From a virus: a stretch of DNA of 64,000 nucleotides. The DNA is taken from positions 1-64,000 of the IMG/VR virus record IMGVR_UViG_3300017759_002599; one strand, written 5' to 3'. The notes beneath the pieces were generated by a model, which saw only the letters and a list, made by a program, of their open reading frames with translations, was not told the origin of the DNA and did no database searches. This document shows, in pieces, positions 24,515-33,614 of this stretch. The translations under genes were made by a program, and so were the position numbers. Position 1 is the first letter of the stretch; every line of letters starts with the position of its first letter.

Positions 24515-25822
24515 TCACGCATCAGCCTCCGCCTCTTCCTTCTCCACCTGCACGATGTTCACTGGAATCTTTGGTAGTTGGTCGAACATACCCATGTAGT
24601 TTGACTTAGCCGTAGGTGACTTGAGGAACTCAAGCAGTATCTCCTTTGGTGTGGGTAAGTCTTCAACAAACACTTCGGGCTTGAGCCACAAGTCGTAAGC
24701 GACTGGTACTGCAATTGCCGACAAGGACTTGTCGGTTGCATTGAAGTCCTCATCAACCTCACGCCATACTGGATAGCATGTGGAGGGTGGAGTCATTTGC
24801 TCGGAGAGTATTGATGCATAGTCTTCCGCTTCTGCTTCTGTACCAAAGACATACGGTGTGTCTTGGAACAGGTCCTTGTATATCTTCGGGTACTCCCACC
24901 CTACACCTGATGTGTAATGACCACTACCTCTTCCCACCACACCGCTTGCGATACGCACCTTGAAGTAATGCAGTAATTCCTTCGGCTTCCAGTGGTACGT
25001 ATTGACTTTGCATCCCCACCAGTCCTTCGTGTTCTTGATGCTGTACACCCAGTCGTTGATGGTGTCACCAATCTTACGGTTGAACGAGTCGCTCACAAGA
25101 ACCTCTTGGCGTACTTGTTCCAACCATTGCCATTGCGTCCACATGAATGTACGACCACGACCCGATGATGTTTGTACACATCGTCCGTTCTTGACCATGC
25201 GATTGAAACCTTTGTTGATGCAACGTAGTAATTCTTTCTCACCATCCTTGTCCATGAGCACACGATTCATACCACGCTCCATGTGGTCCTCAAGTGGAGT
25301 GAGGTGGGAAGTGTTCTCCCAATTCTTGAAATGTAAATTGTTGCCTGACCATGAAGAAACAATCTTCGCACGATAGAGAGGTCGCAGTGAATGTGCATCA
25401 CTCTCTTTCAATTCTTTCCATGTAGCACCGCTTTCAATCTCATCCCACAAGGTCTTCCTGATGTTCCATTCAGTGGAAGTCACCTTTGGGAATTCGCCAT
25501 GCTCTTGAAAGTATTCAGTGTTGGTCTTGTCGGGTCGTGTGGTCTTGGCCTGTGCGAGCAGTCGTGTGTCGTACCAAAAGGCACGTCGTGTCTGTTCATT
25601 GATGCACTCCTTCGCTGACACCTCACGGTCAGGACCGAAGGACATCAGTGTGTACGTCAGTGCCATGTCCATCGCACATGAGGATTCGCACATGTGTTTG
25701 GATTTACCAATACCCAGTGTCGATACAACCTCATCATCCGTGAACTTGAGGCTCTTACCTACGAGTCCTTGTTGCTCCCATTCGTTTGCGCTTCTGTATG
25801 TGTTGTGGTTTGTTCTTGCCAT
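24515..25822 (-). CDS. Hypothetical 435-residue protein
   Basis: No family recognised. Features: HMCESSCAMDMALTYTLMSF near residue 45, many tryptophans, a Gly-rich RIASGVVGRGSGHYTSG near residue 290, and an acidic end. Alone behind its own promoter, between a six-gene unit and the phosphatase/PEP-synthase-like pair. The size suggests an enzyme or structural host-takeover protein, but nothing visible decides this. Confidence 0.65.
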   Translation of the reverse strand: MARTNHNTYRSANEWEQQGLVGKSLKFTDDEVVSTLGIGKSKHMCESSCAMDMALTYTLMSFGPDREVSAKECINEQTRRAFWYDTRLLAQAKTTRPDKTNTEYFQEHGEFPKVTSTEWNIRKTLWDEIESGATWKELKESDAHSLRPLYRAKIVSSWSGNNLHFKNWENTSHLTPLEDHMERGMNRVLMDKDGEKELLRCINKGFNRMVKNGRCVQTSSGRGRTFMWTQWQWLEQVRQEVLVSDSFNRKIGDTINDWVYSIKNTKDWWGCKVNTYHWKPKELLHYFKVRIASGVVGRGSGHYTSGVGWEYPKIYKDLFQDTPYVFGTEAEAEDYASILSEQMTPPSTCYPVWREVDEDFNATDKSLSAIAVPVAYDLWLKPEVFVEDLPTPKEILLEFLKSPTAKSNYMGMFDQLPKIPVNIVQVEKEEAEADA

Positions 25823-25848
25823 ATTATCATCTCCTTTCTCTTTGCCAA

Positions 25849-25856
25849 TTTATAAA
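25849..25856 (-). promoter_or_regulatory. Early promoter TATA box
   Basis: TTTATAAA then TTGGCAAAGAGAAAG and GAGATGAT, ATG 26 nt downstream at 25822. The stop codon of the upstream gene abuts the box with no gap. Confidence 0.8.
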
Positions 25857-27101
25857 TCAGTTCTTACTTTTACATTCAAAGCAAGTGACTGTGGAATTGT
25901 CTGTACCAATCATGTAGATGTGGCGTACAGGTTTGTGCTTGCGACATACTGTACACTGCACAGTAGCCTCGTTGTCTTTCTTCGGTGGTGTGAATACCGA
26001 TGGCTTCAGACTCGTGCGCTCAACAAGACAGGATGCACAGGAGGTATCAGTCTCCTCAACATACATCTCACGTACGCTGAACTCACGGTCGCAGTCGTAG
26101 CAAATCTTCTTCTCTTTGGACTCACCCTCACGAGAGGTGTCGTAGTCACAGTCCATACAAATGCCATTGTCATCAATGTGCTTACCAAGACAAGCAGGGC
26201 AAGCATCCAGTTTCACATCTTCATGACCGCCAATAGTGTGACCACACACGCCACAATCACCATACTCGTAATCGGCTTGAATGAGTTTTGAGCCACAGCC
26301 TTCACAGATGTCCTGTGAACCTGTGGCCGAATCAAAATCTCCTTCGTCAGTGTCACCCCATTTACCACCCATCGTGTAGTCTTTGTAGACATTCGTGTAT
26401 TGACTGAACGTGTAGGTCGGCTTCTCAATCATGGCCTTACCAACAGGCAGGTCACACACATCAGCGATGTACTGCTGTTGCCCACTGGTTTCGACAGCGT
26501 GGTGGCAGTGTGCATCACGCACCCACTCGATAAGGTCAGCCGCACTTGTGTAGGAAGCACGCTCCTCTTGTGTAGCAGTGAGGTAGCGGAAGATACACAA
26601 CTGTACACCAGTGCGACCATGACCACCTGCACACTGTACAGATACACGAGTAAGTTGATGCTCACGAATGTCATCGACCAGTGCATACCAAAACAATGCA
26701 GGTGATGCAGGGATGCCGAAGTCGGGAAAGTCCAAGTGGATGAACAAAGGTTCAGGCTCGGACGAACCAATGTACTCGGCACACGAGAACCCATCGGGTA
26801 CAGTAGTGTCGTCTTTGGATGCAACACTACCATGCATGGTTTCGCTTGGACCCATCGCAAGGTCAGGTAGTGGTGACATCTTGTGCCACCCTCCTGCACG
26901 ATTCTTACCACCACCATAGAAGGTGATGCCATCGGCTGATGTGAAGATAGCCTCCTGTCCTGTGTGGCAGTTGTGCTTGCTCCATTTGTTCGTCGTTGTT
27001 GTTGTCTTGTCTGTCATCGGTTTCATATTTTTTCCCCCAGTATTTTTCTTGTTCTTTCGTTGTTGCTTTCGAGTCTTACGTTTGTTTCGTTTTCCCATCA
27101 T
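25857..27101 (-). CDS. PTP-like phosphatase fused to multiple zinc ribbons
   Basis: 414 residues. The first 20 are Lys/Arg-rich. Residues about 50-250 hold a phosphatase domain with QCAGGHGRTG (Cys157 to Arg163, C-x5-R loop). From about 265 to the end there are at least five CxxC-type pairs (CEGCG, CGVCG, CPACL, CMDCD, CYDCD, CASC, CTVC, CFEC), a tandem ribbon array. The start overlaps the stop of the PEP-synthase-like gene, so both are co-expressed. A zinc-array phosphatase is unusual; binding of nucleic acid or a protein substrate by the array is inferred. Confidence 0.72.
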   Translation of the reverse strand: MMGKRNKRKTRKQQRKNKKNTGGKNMKPMTDKTTTTTNKWSKHNCHTGQEAIFTSADGITFYGGGKNRAGGWHKMSPLPDLAMGPSETMHGSVASKDDTTVPDGFSCAEYIGSSEPEPLFIHLDFPDFGIPASPALFWYALVDDIREHQLTRVSVQCAGGHGRTGVQLCIFRYLTATQEERASYTSAADLIEWVRDAHCHHAVETSGQQQYIADVCDLPVGKAMIEKPTYTFSQYTNVYKDYTMGGKWGDTDEGDFDSATGSQDICEGCGSKLIQADYEYGDCGVCGHTIGGHEDVKLDACPACLGKHIDDNGICMDCDYDTSREGESKEKKICYDCDREFSVREMYVEETDTSCASCLVERTSLKPSVFTPPKKDNEATVQCTVCRKHKPVRHIYMIGTDNSTVTCFECKSKN

Positions 27102-29500
27102 TCTTCCTCCTGTATGAGCATGTCAATTGCCTCAATGAATTCAATTGTATGCAAGGTGAGTGAATAGAAATTGGCGAAGGTTTGCTGTGCCTTGACCTTG
27201 TGGTAGTCGGTCATCTTGTTGTAGTCCTTCTCAATGGCATCACCCATCTTGAGTGTCTCACAGATGAAGTCCGTTGACGGAGTGAAGCCTTTGCTTCGTA
27301 TCATTTGCTTGAGTATGACCACACCAGCATACATGATGTTAGAATGTGCTTCATCAACTGTGTTCTCTTCAGGGTAGGAGAGAGCCTGTGTACCATTGGT
27401 CACACTTGCTATCTTGTAAAGTGGTAGTAGTCGCTTGAACTGTGCAAGTTGAAGGTCTTTGCATTTGGTACAGTGGGCTGAACCACACGGAATGAATTTC
27501 GGATTGTCATCGAGATACCCGTATACACCTTGACCATGGAATCGGTTATACCCAACAATGGACTCTTCAAGGTCACGCATCTCTTGAGGCAAGTCAGTGC
27601 GTAGGAAGATAGGTTTGGATAGCAGTGAATCGTTTGTAATGTTCTGTACATACTTGAAGATGTGCGTGACATCCTCCGACTCATGGACAGCATCACGGTG
27701 TTGGTATGCGTCGTATGCTGCATAGTACACACGGAAGAAGTCATGTGGATTGAGTTCGATGCATCCCGCATTCGTACCCCAATCGAGCGCAGTCTTTGAC
27801 AGGAACTTGTTGAAGAAGAACCCAGTGTTGTGTATGTTGTTCTCACACATGTTTGCTTCACCAATGACATCGAGCATGAGTTGCTCGGTAGGCTTCTTGA
27901 GGTAACGCTTGATTGCTTGTGCAAGTTTGAGTGTGTTGTCCACCGACTTCTTGTACTTCGCACCACCGTAGCCACCCGACCACCCACCGTAGTACTGCTT
28001 GCTCGTCCACTTGAGGAGAGCAATGATGGAGTCGAGTGTGATGGGCTTGTCCTCGATAGCCATGTAGTAGTGCTTACGATTATCGCTCATACTAACGCTG
28101 TGATTCTCCTCCAAGCGGTCACCATAGATGGATGATACAACCAGTGGTGTCATGTATGTGTGCTTCTCATTACGCATACCTGCGGAGTGTCGCAACTCAC
28201 CAACAGATACGGACAGCCCTGCATTGACAAGCCATCCGACAAACACACCACCGAAGAAGGCAGTGTTGGATGGGTCAAGCAATGGAGCACTGATGAACTG
28301 ATGGAAGTGATTGGAGAGCCAACCATGTTGGCGAGCAAAGCGATGCAAGCCGACCTGCAATCCTGATTGGAATGCGTCATTGAAGTGGAATGGATTGTAT
28401 GGCTTGGGTTCCATAGTCGTATCAGTTGTCACCCAACCTGCAACAACTTCCAACCATTCTTGACCAACCTCAACGGATTCATTCTCATTGACGATGTAAG
28501 GAACTCCATACTTACGGCACTGCCCCGAATGGTGGGACAGAAGAGAACCCGTAGGATGAGATACAACTGTACCTTCAGGTGGGTTGCTACGTAGCAACTC
28601 TTCAAGGCGAGCCAACTCTTCGTCACCTGCATTGTGAATGATGTGTACATCCGTGACCTTGACCTTACCTTGTGGAATCGAACCGTTGGTGTACACATCA
28701 GCAGGTGGTGTTGTGAGAGGTGCGTGACCTGTCGAGCCACGCAACTGCACGAGGTACGACTCATGACTGATGGCTGATGAGCCACGATTGTGATGAGTCA
28801 CTCGCTCGTTCATGTCATCACCCATACCTTTGATGCGTGAGATGAACTCCAGTTCAATGAGTGCAGGGTCGATGTTGAGTGTGCTCAAGTTGTTTGTTGT
28901 GCTCCAATCTGATTTGTGAGGGAGAGCAAGTTTGAGTGTCGCACTCCCCGCTGTGACTCCATCGTGAGTGTCACCCATGATGATGTATGAGTTCGGTGCG
29001 ACAACGGCTGATGCGTCAGCCTCAACGAATCGCTGTACGATGATGCAACCGAATGGGTCAATGAGTCCATGCTCGTAGGCTGTGGTGTCAGCAGTATCAA
29101 CGGACAACATCTTGTCAGCGATGCGAGTCAAAGTGTCACGCAACTCATCGACTGTGAATGCAGGTGAAGATTCGAGTACACCCGGACGTGGTGTGAGTGG
29201 ACAGGCACGTACGAAGAGTGGTCGTGTAAATACACCAGTCTCCTTTATCGCCAAAGTGATGTGTGAGTTCGAGATGTCGGTGACGAAATCCTCAATCCTT
29301 TCGGTGCTCATGAGTTGGCGCTTGAGATAGCCACTCAACTTGTCCTTCGACTCGATGTTTGACATGGTGACAAACAACTCGCTCTCTTGGGTGAGTAAGT
29401 TGAATCGCATGGTGGATAGTGGTTTCCAATACCCACTCATCATTCCTGTTTCATGTGCCTTCGTGTACTTCGCTAGTGCTTCTGCCTTCTGTGATGTCAT
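27098..29500 (-). CDS. PEP-synthase/PPDK-like phosphotransferase (putative)
   Basis: 800 residues. Residues about 92-258 follow the PEP-synthase ATP-grasp order: a VRAC...ESSPAF segment (RSS region), CIIVQRFVEADASAVV (VQxMV..sGV), and LVQLRGST (the VQaRP end motif). Residues about 308-356 match the phosphohistidine swivel domain, TGSLLSHHSGQCRKYGVPY, with His323/324 in the catalytic position. The C-terminal 440 residues are unrecognised and carry CTKCK. The enzyme could transfer ATP phosphate to a small molecule, as rifampin phosphotransferase does, or to PEP-type substrates. ATG 41 nt after its promoter, behind TTGGAGG. Confidence 0.6.
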   Translation of the reverse strand: MTSQKAEALAKYTKAHETGMMSGYWKPLSTMRFNLLTQESELFVTMSNIESKDKLSGYLKRQLMSTERIEDFVTDISNSHITLAIKETGVFTRPLFVRACPLTPRPGVLESSPAFTVDELRDTLTRIADKMLSVDTADTTAYEHGLIDPFGCIIVQRFVEADASAVVAPNSYIIMGDTHDGVTAGSATLKLALPHKSDWSTTNNLSTLNIDPALIELEFISRIKGMGDDMNERVTHHNRGSSAISHESYLVQLRGSTGHAPLTTPPADVYTNGSIPQGKVKVTDVHIIHNAGDEELARLEELLRSNPPEGTVVSHPTGSLLSHHSGQCRKYGVPYIVNENESVEVGQEWLEVVAGWVTTDTTMEPKPYNPFHFNDAFQSGLQVGLHRFARQHGWLSNHFHQFISAPLLDPSNTAFFGGVFVGWLVNAGLSVSVGELRHSAGMRNEKHTYMTPLVVSSIYGDRLEENHSVSMSDNRKHYYMAIEDKPITLDSIIALLKWTSKQYYGGWSGGYGGAKYKKSVDNTLKLAQAIKRYLKKPTEQLMLDVIGEANMCENNIHNTGFFFNKFLSKTALDWGTNAGCIELNPHDFFRVYYAAYDAYQHRDAVHESEDVTHIFKYVQNITNDSLLSKPIFLRTDLPQEMRDLEESIVGYNRFHGQGVYGYLDDNPKFIPCGSAHCTKCKDLQLAQFKRLLPLYKIASVTNGTQALSYPEENTVDEAHSNIMYAGVVILKQMIRSKGFTPSTDFICETLKMGDAIEKDYNKMTDYHKVKAQQTFANFYSLTLHTIEFIEAIDMLIQEEE

Positions 29501-29541
29501 ACTTTAACCTCCAATGTTTTCATCCTCTCTCTCTTTGCCGA

Positions 29542-29549
29542 TTTATAAA
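29542..29549 (-). promoter_or_regulatory. Early promoter TATA box, 41-nt class
   Basis: TTTATAAA within GATTTATAAATC, then GGCAAAGAGAGAG; ATG 41 nt downstream at 29500 with TTGGAGG before it. Confidence 0.8.
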
Positions 29550-32132
29550 TCAAACCGATTCAGTCCTCCGTTTCTTAGAGAGGAAGTCTGATGGTATGTC
29601 GCCGTCTTCAATCATCTTGGCGATGAGCATGTTGGATATGCCCTCACGTTCTTCGACAGTACCACCGTCGAGAACTGCTTGCACGACCTTGCGCTTCTGT
29701 TCGATAACGTAATTGAATTTCTCGTCAATGGTATTCTCGACGGACAGGTACACTGCACTTACGGATTGACTCTCTTGACCGATGCGATTCACACGGTCTT
29801 CGGCTTGTTCCTCGTATGCGGGAACCCACTCACGTTCAACGAACAAGGTGGTGTCGGATGCTGTGAGCGTGATGCCCTCCTTCGCCGCTATGGTCGAGCA
29901 CACGAGTACCATGAGGTCACCACGTTGGAATGCTTCGACTTGCTGTTGTCGCTTCTGTGCTGGCATGTCACCTGCGATAGCACCGACCTTACCACGTAGG
30001 CTGTCGTCCTCACGTAATGTGGTGAAGATGCTTTGGAGAATGTCACGGTGATGTGCGAAGACAACGATGGGCTTACCGCTAATCTCCACGTAGTCCTTGA
30101 CGTACTGAATAGCGTGCTCGACTTTCATGCGACCACACTCATGGCGAAGGTCAGTCAACATGTTGAGAATGAATCCTTTGGGTAGTGTACCGTAGTGTCG
30201 GTGTGCATCGTACTCGTCAAGCCACTTGCGAAGCAGGGCATTGTAGTCCTTGGTCTGTTGCGACGTTGGATTGATGTAGTGAAGCGAGCGTACTTTCGCA
30301 GGTAATTCAGTAAGCACTTCGCTCTTGAGCCTACGAATACAGAAGTCACGAGTACGATTGTGCAACTCTTCTGTGTTGGATGAACCGTTGAAGTCCCACG
30401 CATACTTGCCACGACCAATCGGTTTCTGATGTCCGTCGCAGTATCGCTTGCCATACTCAAAGAAGTTGCTGAACTCATTCGGGCGTAGGAGATTGAGTGT
30501 GGTATAGAATTCGTTTGGTCTGTTGGTGATGGCCGTACCCGAAAGACAGATGACCGACTCGGATTGCTTGGCAATCTCAAGCACTGCTTGAGTGCGTTGA
30601 GCCTTGCTGTTCTTGAGGTAGTGCGACTCATCACATACAACAATGTTGAAACCATAGTCAAGCAGTTGCTCACGTCGTCGTGAGATGAGGTCGTAGTTTG
30701 CAATGACTACATTGCAGTGGCGAGGGATGTCACCCTTCCATCCGCTAAGGACTTCGACCTTCCATTCAGGTAGCCATGCCTTGAGTTCCTTCTCCCAGTT
30801 GTACTTGACCGATGCTGGACACACAACCAGTGCAGGTGTGTTGTGCATGTTCAATGCAATGTGAGCGATGGCTTGGATGGTCTTACCGATTCCCATGTCG
30901 TCACCAATCAAGGCACGACCATGTGCGAGTTGAGCAAACTTGACTCCGACATACTGGAAGGGGTACAACTCACGGTCTTCGGGAAACGATTCGATGAGTA
31001 TGTCCTTGATGTCTTGAATGGCTTCGTCGTCATCGAGTACGGATGCACTGCTGATGGCGATGCGTTCAGCACGCTCTCGCATGTAGGATGCGACTTCGGG
31101 TATGGCTTCGATGGCATCAGCAATCTCGTTGATGTATGGCATCTTGGAGTTCGCTTTGCGAATCCTATCAACCAACGGTGATGCTTCGGACAATGCAATA
31201 CTCCATGTCTTATCATCAGGATTGAACTTGCGACCCTGTGTTTCTTTGATGTACTCCAGTGTCAAGCCACGCTTTACTGGGTCTTGAATGAACGGCCATT
31301 GTAGGATGATGCTTGAGCCTTGTAAGCGTGCGCTTACTTGCGTGACCGAAGGGGCTTCGGGCTTGGCTTGATTGAACTCGGCTGTGAGTTGGTCAGCGTT
31401 GATGTACACGCCTTCTTCTTTGAAGCGTTGGCGTACGAGGTCAAGTGTTTCTTGTGTGTTCTCGATGGTCCACTTCTTGAGGTCGCCATTGAACTTGACC
31501 TTCGGGAATGGTGCAACGGACTTGAGTACGACGTTCCAATGTTCGTTGAATGGATAGGACAAACCAATGCGTATGCTTGTGAATTCCTTGCCGTATCGGT
31601 TCTTCCATACGTCATTGACATGGAAGGCTGTGATGGTTGGCACGCTTGTACTCTCCAGTAAATCCATAGCGTACTGCTCACCGATTGATACCTTACCTGA
31701 TGAGTGTTCCCTGTACATGTGTTGTACAGATGGGATGAGAGGCTTCTGTCCTGTGTCAAGCATGTGCTTACGGATGTATTCTCTTACCGCTTTGTCGAAT
31801 GGTCGCATGGCTTCTCGCTTGGCACGAAGTGCTTCTTGCTCACGCTCGTACTTCTCTTTGGCAACTTCGCCACGCTTGCGTAGGTCGTCAAGGAATGCAT
31901 CGACTGAACCTTCGATACCAGCGTCACGTAGGATGGAAGGCATTTGTGTGTTGCGGTACTTGTGGAATCGTTCCGATGCTTCGATGAGGTTACGCTCATC
32001 AAGTTGCTCTTGATGTGCAAGGCGTGAGAAGAACGGCCAGTCAGGTTTGTTCGGACCGACATCATCCTTGTGGTCGGGTGCGCCATAGCCCACGAAGGTT
32101 CGTATCATTTGATGTATGGTATCAGCGTTCAT
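29550..32132 (-). CDS. SNF2-family helicase, SMARCAL1/HARP-like
   Basis: 860 residues. Walker A DDMGIGKT (411-418), DESH box at 501-504, SGTAI (motif III), and the SF2 motif VI EDRVNRIGQ near residue 785. Before the motor, two segments (KVKFNGDLKKWTI, GRKFNPDDKTWSI) look like HARP annealing-helicase repeats. Family members remodel forks and anneal RPA-coated strands. Often seen in phages and archaeal viruses. Its stop abuts the next promoter. Confidence 0.93.
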   Translation of the reverse strand: MNADTIHQMIRTFVGYGAPDHKDDVGPNKPDWPFFSRLAHQEQLDERNLIEASERFHKYRNTQMPSILRDAGIEGSVDAFLDDLRKRGEVAKEKYEREQEALRAKREAMRPFDKAVREYIRKHMLDTGQKPLIPSVQHMYREHSSGKVSIGEQYAMDLLESTSVPTITAFHVNDVWKNRYGKEFTSIRIGLSYPFNEHWNVVLKSVAPFPKVKFNGDLKKWTIENTQETLDLVRQRFKEEGVYINADQLTAEFNQAKPEAPSVTQVSARLQGSSIILQWPFIQDPVKRGLTLEYIKETQGRKFNPDDKTWSIALSEASPLVDRIRKANSKMPYINEIADAIEAIPEVASYMRERAERIAISSASVLDDDEAIQDIKDILIESFPEDRELYPFQYVGVKFAQLAHGRALIGDDMGIGKTIQAIAHIALNMHNTPALVVCPASVKYNWEKELKAWLPEWKVEVLSGWKGDIPRHCNVVIANYDLISRRREQLLDYGFNIVVCDESHYLKNSKAQRTQAVLEIAKQSESVICLSGTAITNRPNEFYTTLNLLRPNEFSNFFEYGKRYCDGHQKPIGRGKYAWDFNGSSNTEELHNRTRDFCIRRLKSEVLTELPAKVRSLHYINPTSQQTKDYNALLRKWLDEYDAHRHYGTLPKGFILNMLTDLRHECGRMKVEHAIQYVKDYVEISGKPIVVFAHHRDILQSIFTTLREDDSLRGKVGAIAGDMPAQKRQQQVEAFQRGDLMVLVCSTIAAKEGITLTASDTTLFVEREWVPAYEEQAEDRVNRIGQESQSVSAVYLSVENTIDEKFNYVIEQKRKVVQAVLDGGTVEEREGISNMLIAKMIEDGDIPSDFLSKKRRTESV

Positions 32133-32284
32133 TGGTCAGCCTCCTTGCATTCATTTGTACAATACGGAAAGGTAGTCCCATACTTTTTGTTGAGATGCCA
32201 TGTCATGTGTTCGCTCTTGTCGAAGCCTTTGCATCCCATGCATTGAATCAGTCCGTTTGATGTTGCCCAAGTATTGATGTTCAT
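32129..32284 (-). CDS. 51-residue treble-clef-like zinc protein
   Basis: Starts MNINTWATSNGLIQ, then CMGCKGFDKSEH and a later CTNECKE: C-x2-C...C-x3-C, a treble-clef or McrA-like layout. Start and stop overlap both neighbours, including the SNF2 start. A role with the helicase is possible. Confidence 0.65.
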   Translation of the reverse strand: MNINTWATSNGLIQCMGCKGFDKSEHMTWHLNKKYGTTFPYCTNECKEADQ

Positions 32285-32493
32285 TGTATCAACTCCTCAA
32301 GTTTGAGCCTAAGTTGTTTGAGTATAGCGAGTGCTTCGTCATCCTTTCTATCTCTCTCATCCTCGTCTTCTTCTTCATCTCTAAACCCGAAGCCGAGGTG
32401 TGACCAAAGACCCCATGGGTCATGTATTCCATTGTGGTATTCGGAATCAGCACAGTACAGCAATAGTTTCAGTTCTTGTTCAGTGAATGTCAT
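32281..32493 (-). CDS. Hypothetical acidic protein
   Basis: 70 residues; a very acidic middle (DEEEDEDERDRKDDE) between two helices. First gene after its promoter (26 nt). The helix-acid-helix layout is like DNA mimics or chaperones, which is speculation. Confidence 0.6.
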   Translation of the reverse strand: MTFTEQELKLLLYCADSEYHNGIHDPWGLWSHLGFGFRDEEEDEDERDRKDDEALAILKQLRLKLEELIQ

Positions 32494-32597
32494 TGTATCA
32501 ACTCCTCTCTCTTTGCCGAGTTATAAAGCAACTTGAATGCGATGGTAATGTACACTGCTCCGACGAACAGAAGGGGAAACACTTCGACCATGTTCAT
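32490..32597 (-). CDS. 35-residue single-pass membrane microprotein
   Basis: Residues about 5-25 (EVFPLLFVGAVYITIAFKLL) are hydrophobic enough for one membrane span, followed by YNSAKREE. GGTGAC precedes the ATG. Its C-terminal codons are the promoter of the next gene, so either the promoter evolved within the gene or the frame is a by-product; the hydrophobic span and ribosome site favour a gene. Confidence 0.5.
   Translation of the reverse strand: MNMVEVFPLLFVGAVYITIAFKLLYNSAKREELIQ
32520..32527 (-). promoter_or_regulatory. Early promoter TATA box inside a coding region
   Basis: TTTATAAC then TCGGCAAAGAGAGAG, 26 nt before the ATG at 32493. The box lies within the reading frame of the 35-residue membrane protein. 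Confidence 0.7.
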
Positions 32598-32887
32598 GCT
32601 GTCACCTCAATCCAGTTGCCGTTCCATGCGTGACCGTTGAGATACCACTGGAAGTTACGTTGGTAAATACTTACATGAGGTATAGCGTTGAGTCGTTCTT
32701 TGGTTGTGACCGTAGGCCAGCCCGCATTGCTGATGAGGATTCGCCCATCGGGATAGTGTTCAGCGATGAGGTTGTTGTGTAGGTACAGTTCAGCAACGCC
32801 TTTCCATGTGGAAACGGTCGTGTTGCCTCGCCTGAAGTCCTTGTGTTTCATGAATGCATTTACTGCGTCTTGTGTTACCTTTCTCAT
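32594..32887 (-). CDS. Conserved phage-type hypothetical protein
   Basis: 97 residues. RKVTQDAVNAFMKH, GNTTVS, LYLHNNLIAEH and GWPTVTTKERLNAI form a signature seen in many short phage proteins of unknown role. Overlaps neighbours by ATGA-type junctions. Confidence 0.7.
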   Translation of the reverse strand: MRKVTQDAVNAFMKHKDFRRGNTTVSTWKGVAELYLHNNLIAEHYPDGRILISNAGWPTVTTKERLNAIPHVSIYQRNFQWYLNGHAWNGNWIEVTA

Positions 32888-33243
32888 TCGCTCACCTCAC
32901 GTATGTCTGTGTGTGTTTCGTCCAAGGCTCTCGCCTCATCTTCATCGGGTAATGGGTAACCGTCAGTGTCAAGACCAATCTCATCCAAGACTTCGGTAGG
33001 CCACTCCTTCGGCTGGAACTGCGAGCCATCAGTATCACAGTGCTTGCACACCTTGAATGTTTGAGCGTCATCAACGAAGCCAACGTGTGTATCATCATCA
33101 CACAAGTCGCAGGTTGGTTCGCTCTCAAAGAAGAAGCGTACTACGATTGAATCTTTACTGTCGTCGTTCACGAACTCCCACCTCTTGTGTCCAAGCATTT
33201 GTTCGCAAGCGTCATCTATTTCATCTGTCAAGTCTTTACTCAT
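32884..33243 (-). CDS. Zinc-ribbon protein, acidic
   Basis: 119 residues starting MSKDLTDEIDDACEQM. CDLCDD and CKHCDT about 20 residues apart form a ribbon; the C-terminus is acidic (DEDEARALDETHTD). Start at 33243 overlaps the preceding stop. Confidence 0.65.
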   Translation of the reverse strand: MSKDLTDEIDDACEQMLGHKRWEFVNDDSKDSIVVRFFFESEPTCDLCDDDTHVGFVDDAQTFKVCKHCDTDGSQFQPKEWPTEVLDEIGLDTDGYPLPDEDEARALDETHTDIREVSE

Positions 33244-33533
33244 TCGCTCACCTCGATTGGGAATGGATTGACACGCACCCATTCATGAGTCCACCAGTTT
33301 TCGTAGCCAGTCCAGTAGCGTACCTCGAAACCCTTTCGTCTTGCGAAGGCCAAAGCCTGTGAGATTTGTCGTGGTGTTGCTCGTAGGTCGGTGAGTATCT
33401 GTCCACCTCCGAACTGCGGTGTCTTGTTCTGTGAGTAGACAGCATAGAGATGCCTCCCATTATTGGTGCGTTTAACATGTATGTACCTTCTGTTGGAAGG
33501 GCTGAATATCCGTTTTATCGAAGCCGAAATCAT
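33240..33533 (-). CDS. Hypothetical basic protein
   Basis: 97 residues, basic N-terminus, ATG 21 nt from the TATA box, the shortest promoter spacing here. First gene of the rightmost early unit. Strand/helix mixture (RYIHVKRTNNGRHLYAVYS). Unrecognised. Confidence 0.6.
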   Translation of the reverse strand: MISASIKRIFSPSNRRYIHVKRTNNGRHLYAVYSQNKTPQFGGGQILTDLRATPRQISQALAFARRKGFEVRYWTGYENWWTHEWVRVNPFPIEVSE

Positions 33534-33554
33534 CGACCACTATCTCTTTGCCGA

Positions 33555-33562
33555 TTTATAAA
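33555..33562 (-). promoter_or_regulatory. Early promoter TATA box
   Basis: TTTATAAA then TCGGCAAAGAGATAG, ATG 21 nt downstream at 33533. The ACTATCTC next to it also occurs in the 22.2-22.4 kb repeats. Confidence 0.75.
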
Positions 33563-33614
33563 GTAAAGGCTTTCAGTCCTTCGATTTTTTGCTGGGTGTC
33601 ATTGTGGTCATGTA

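Noticed and set aside
28150-28380. Alternative frames within the PEP-synthase-like gene and other long genes
   Set aside because: They overlap a long gene with recognisable domains, lack ribosome sites and show composition typical of shifted frames.
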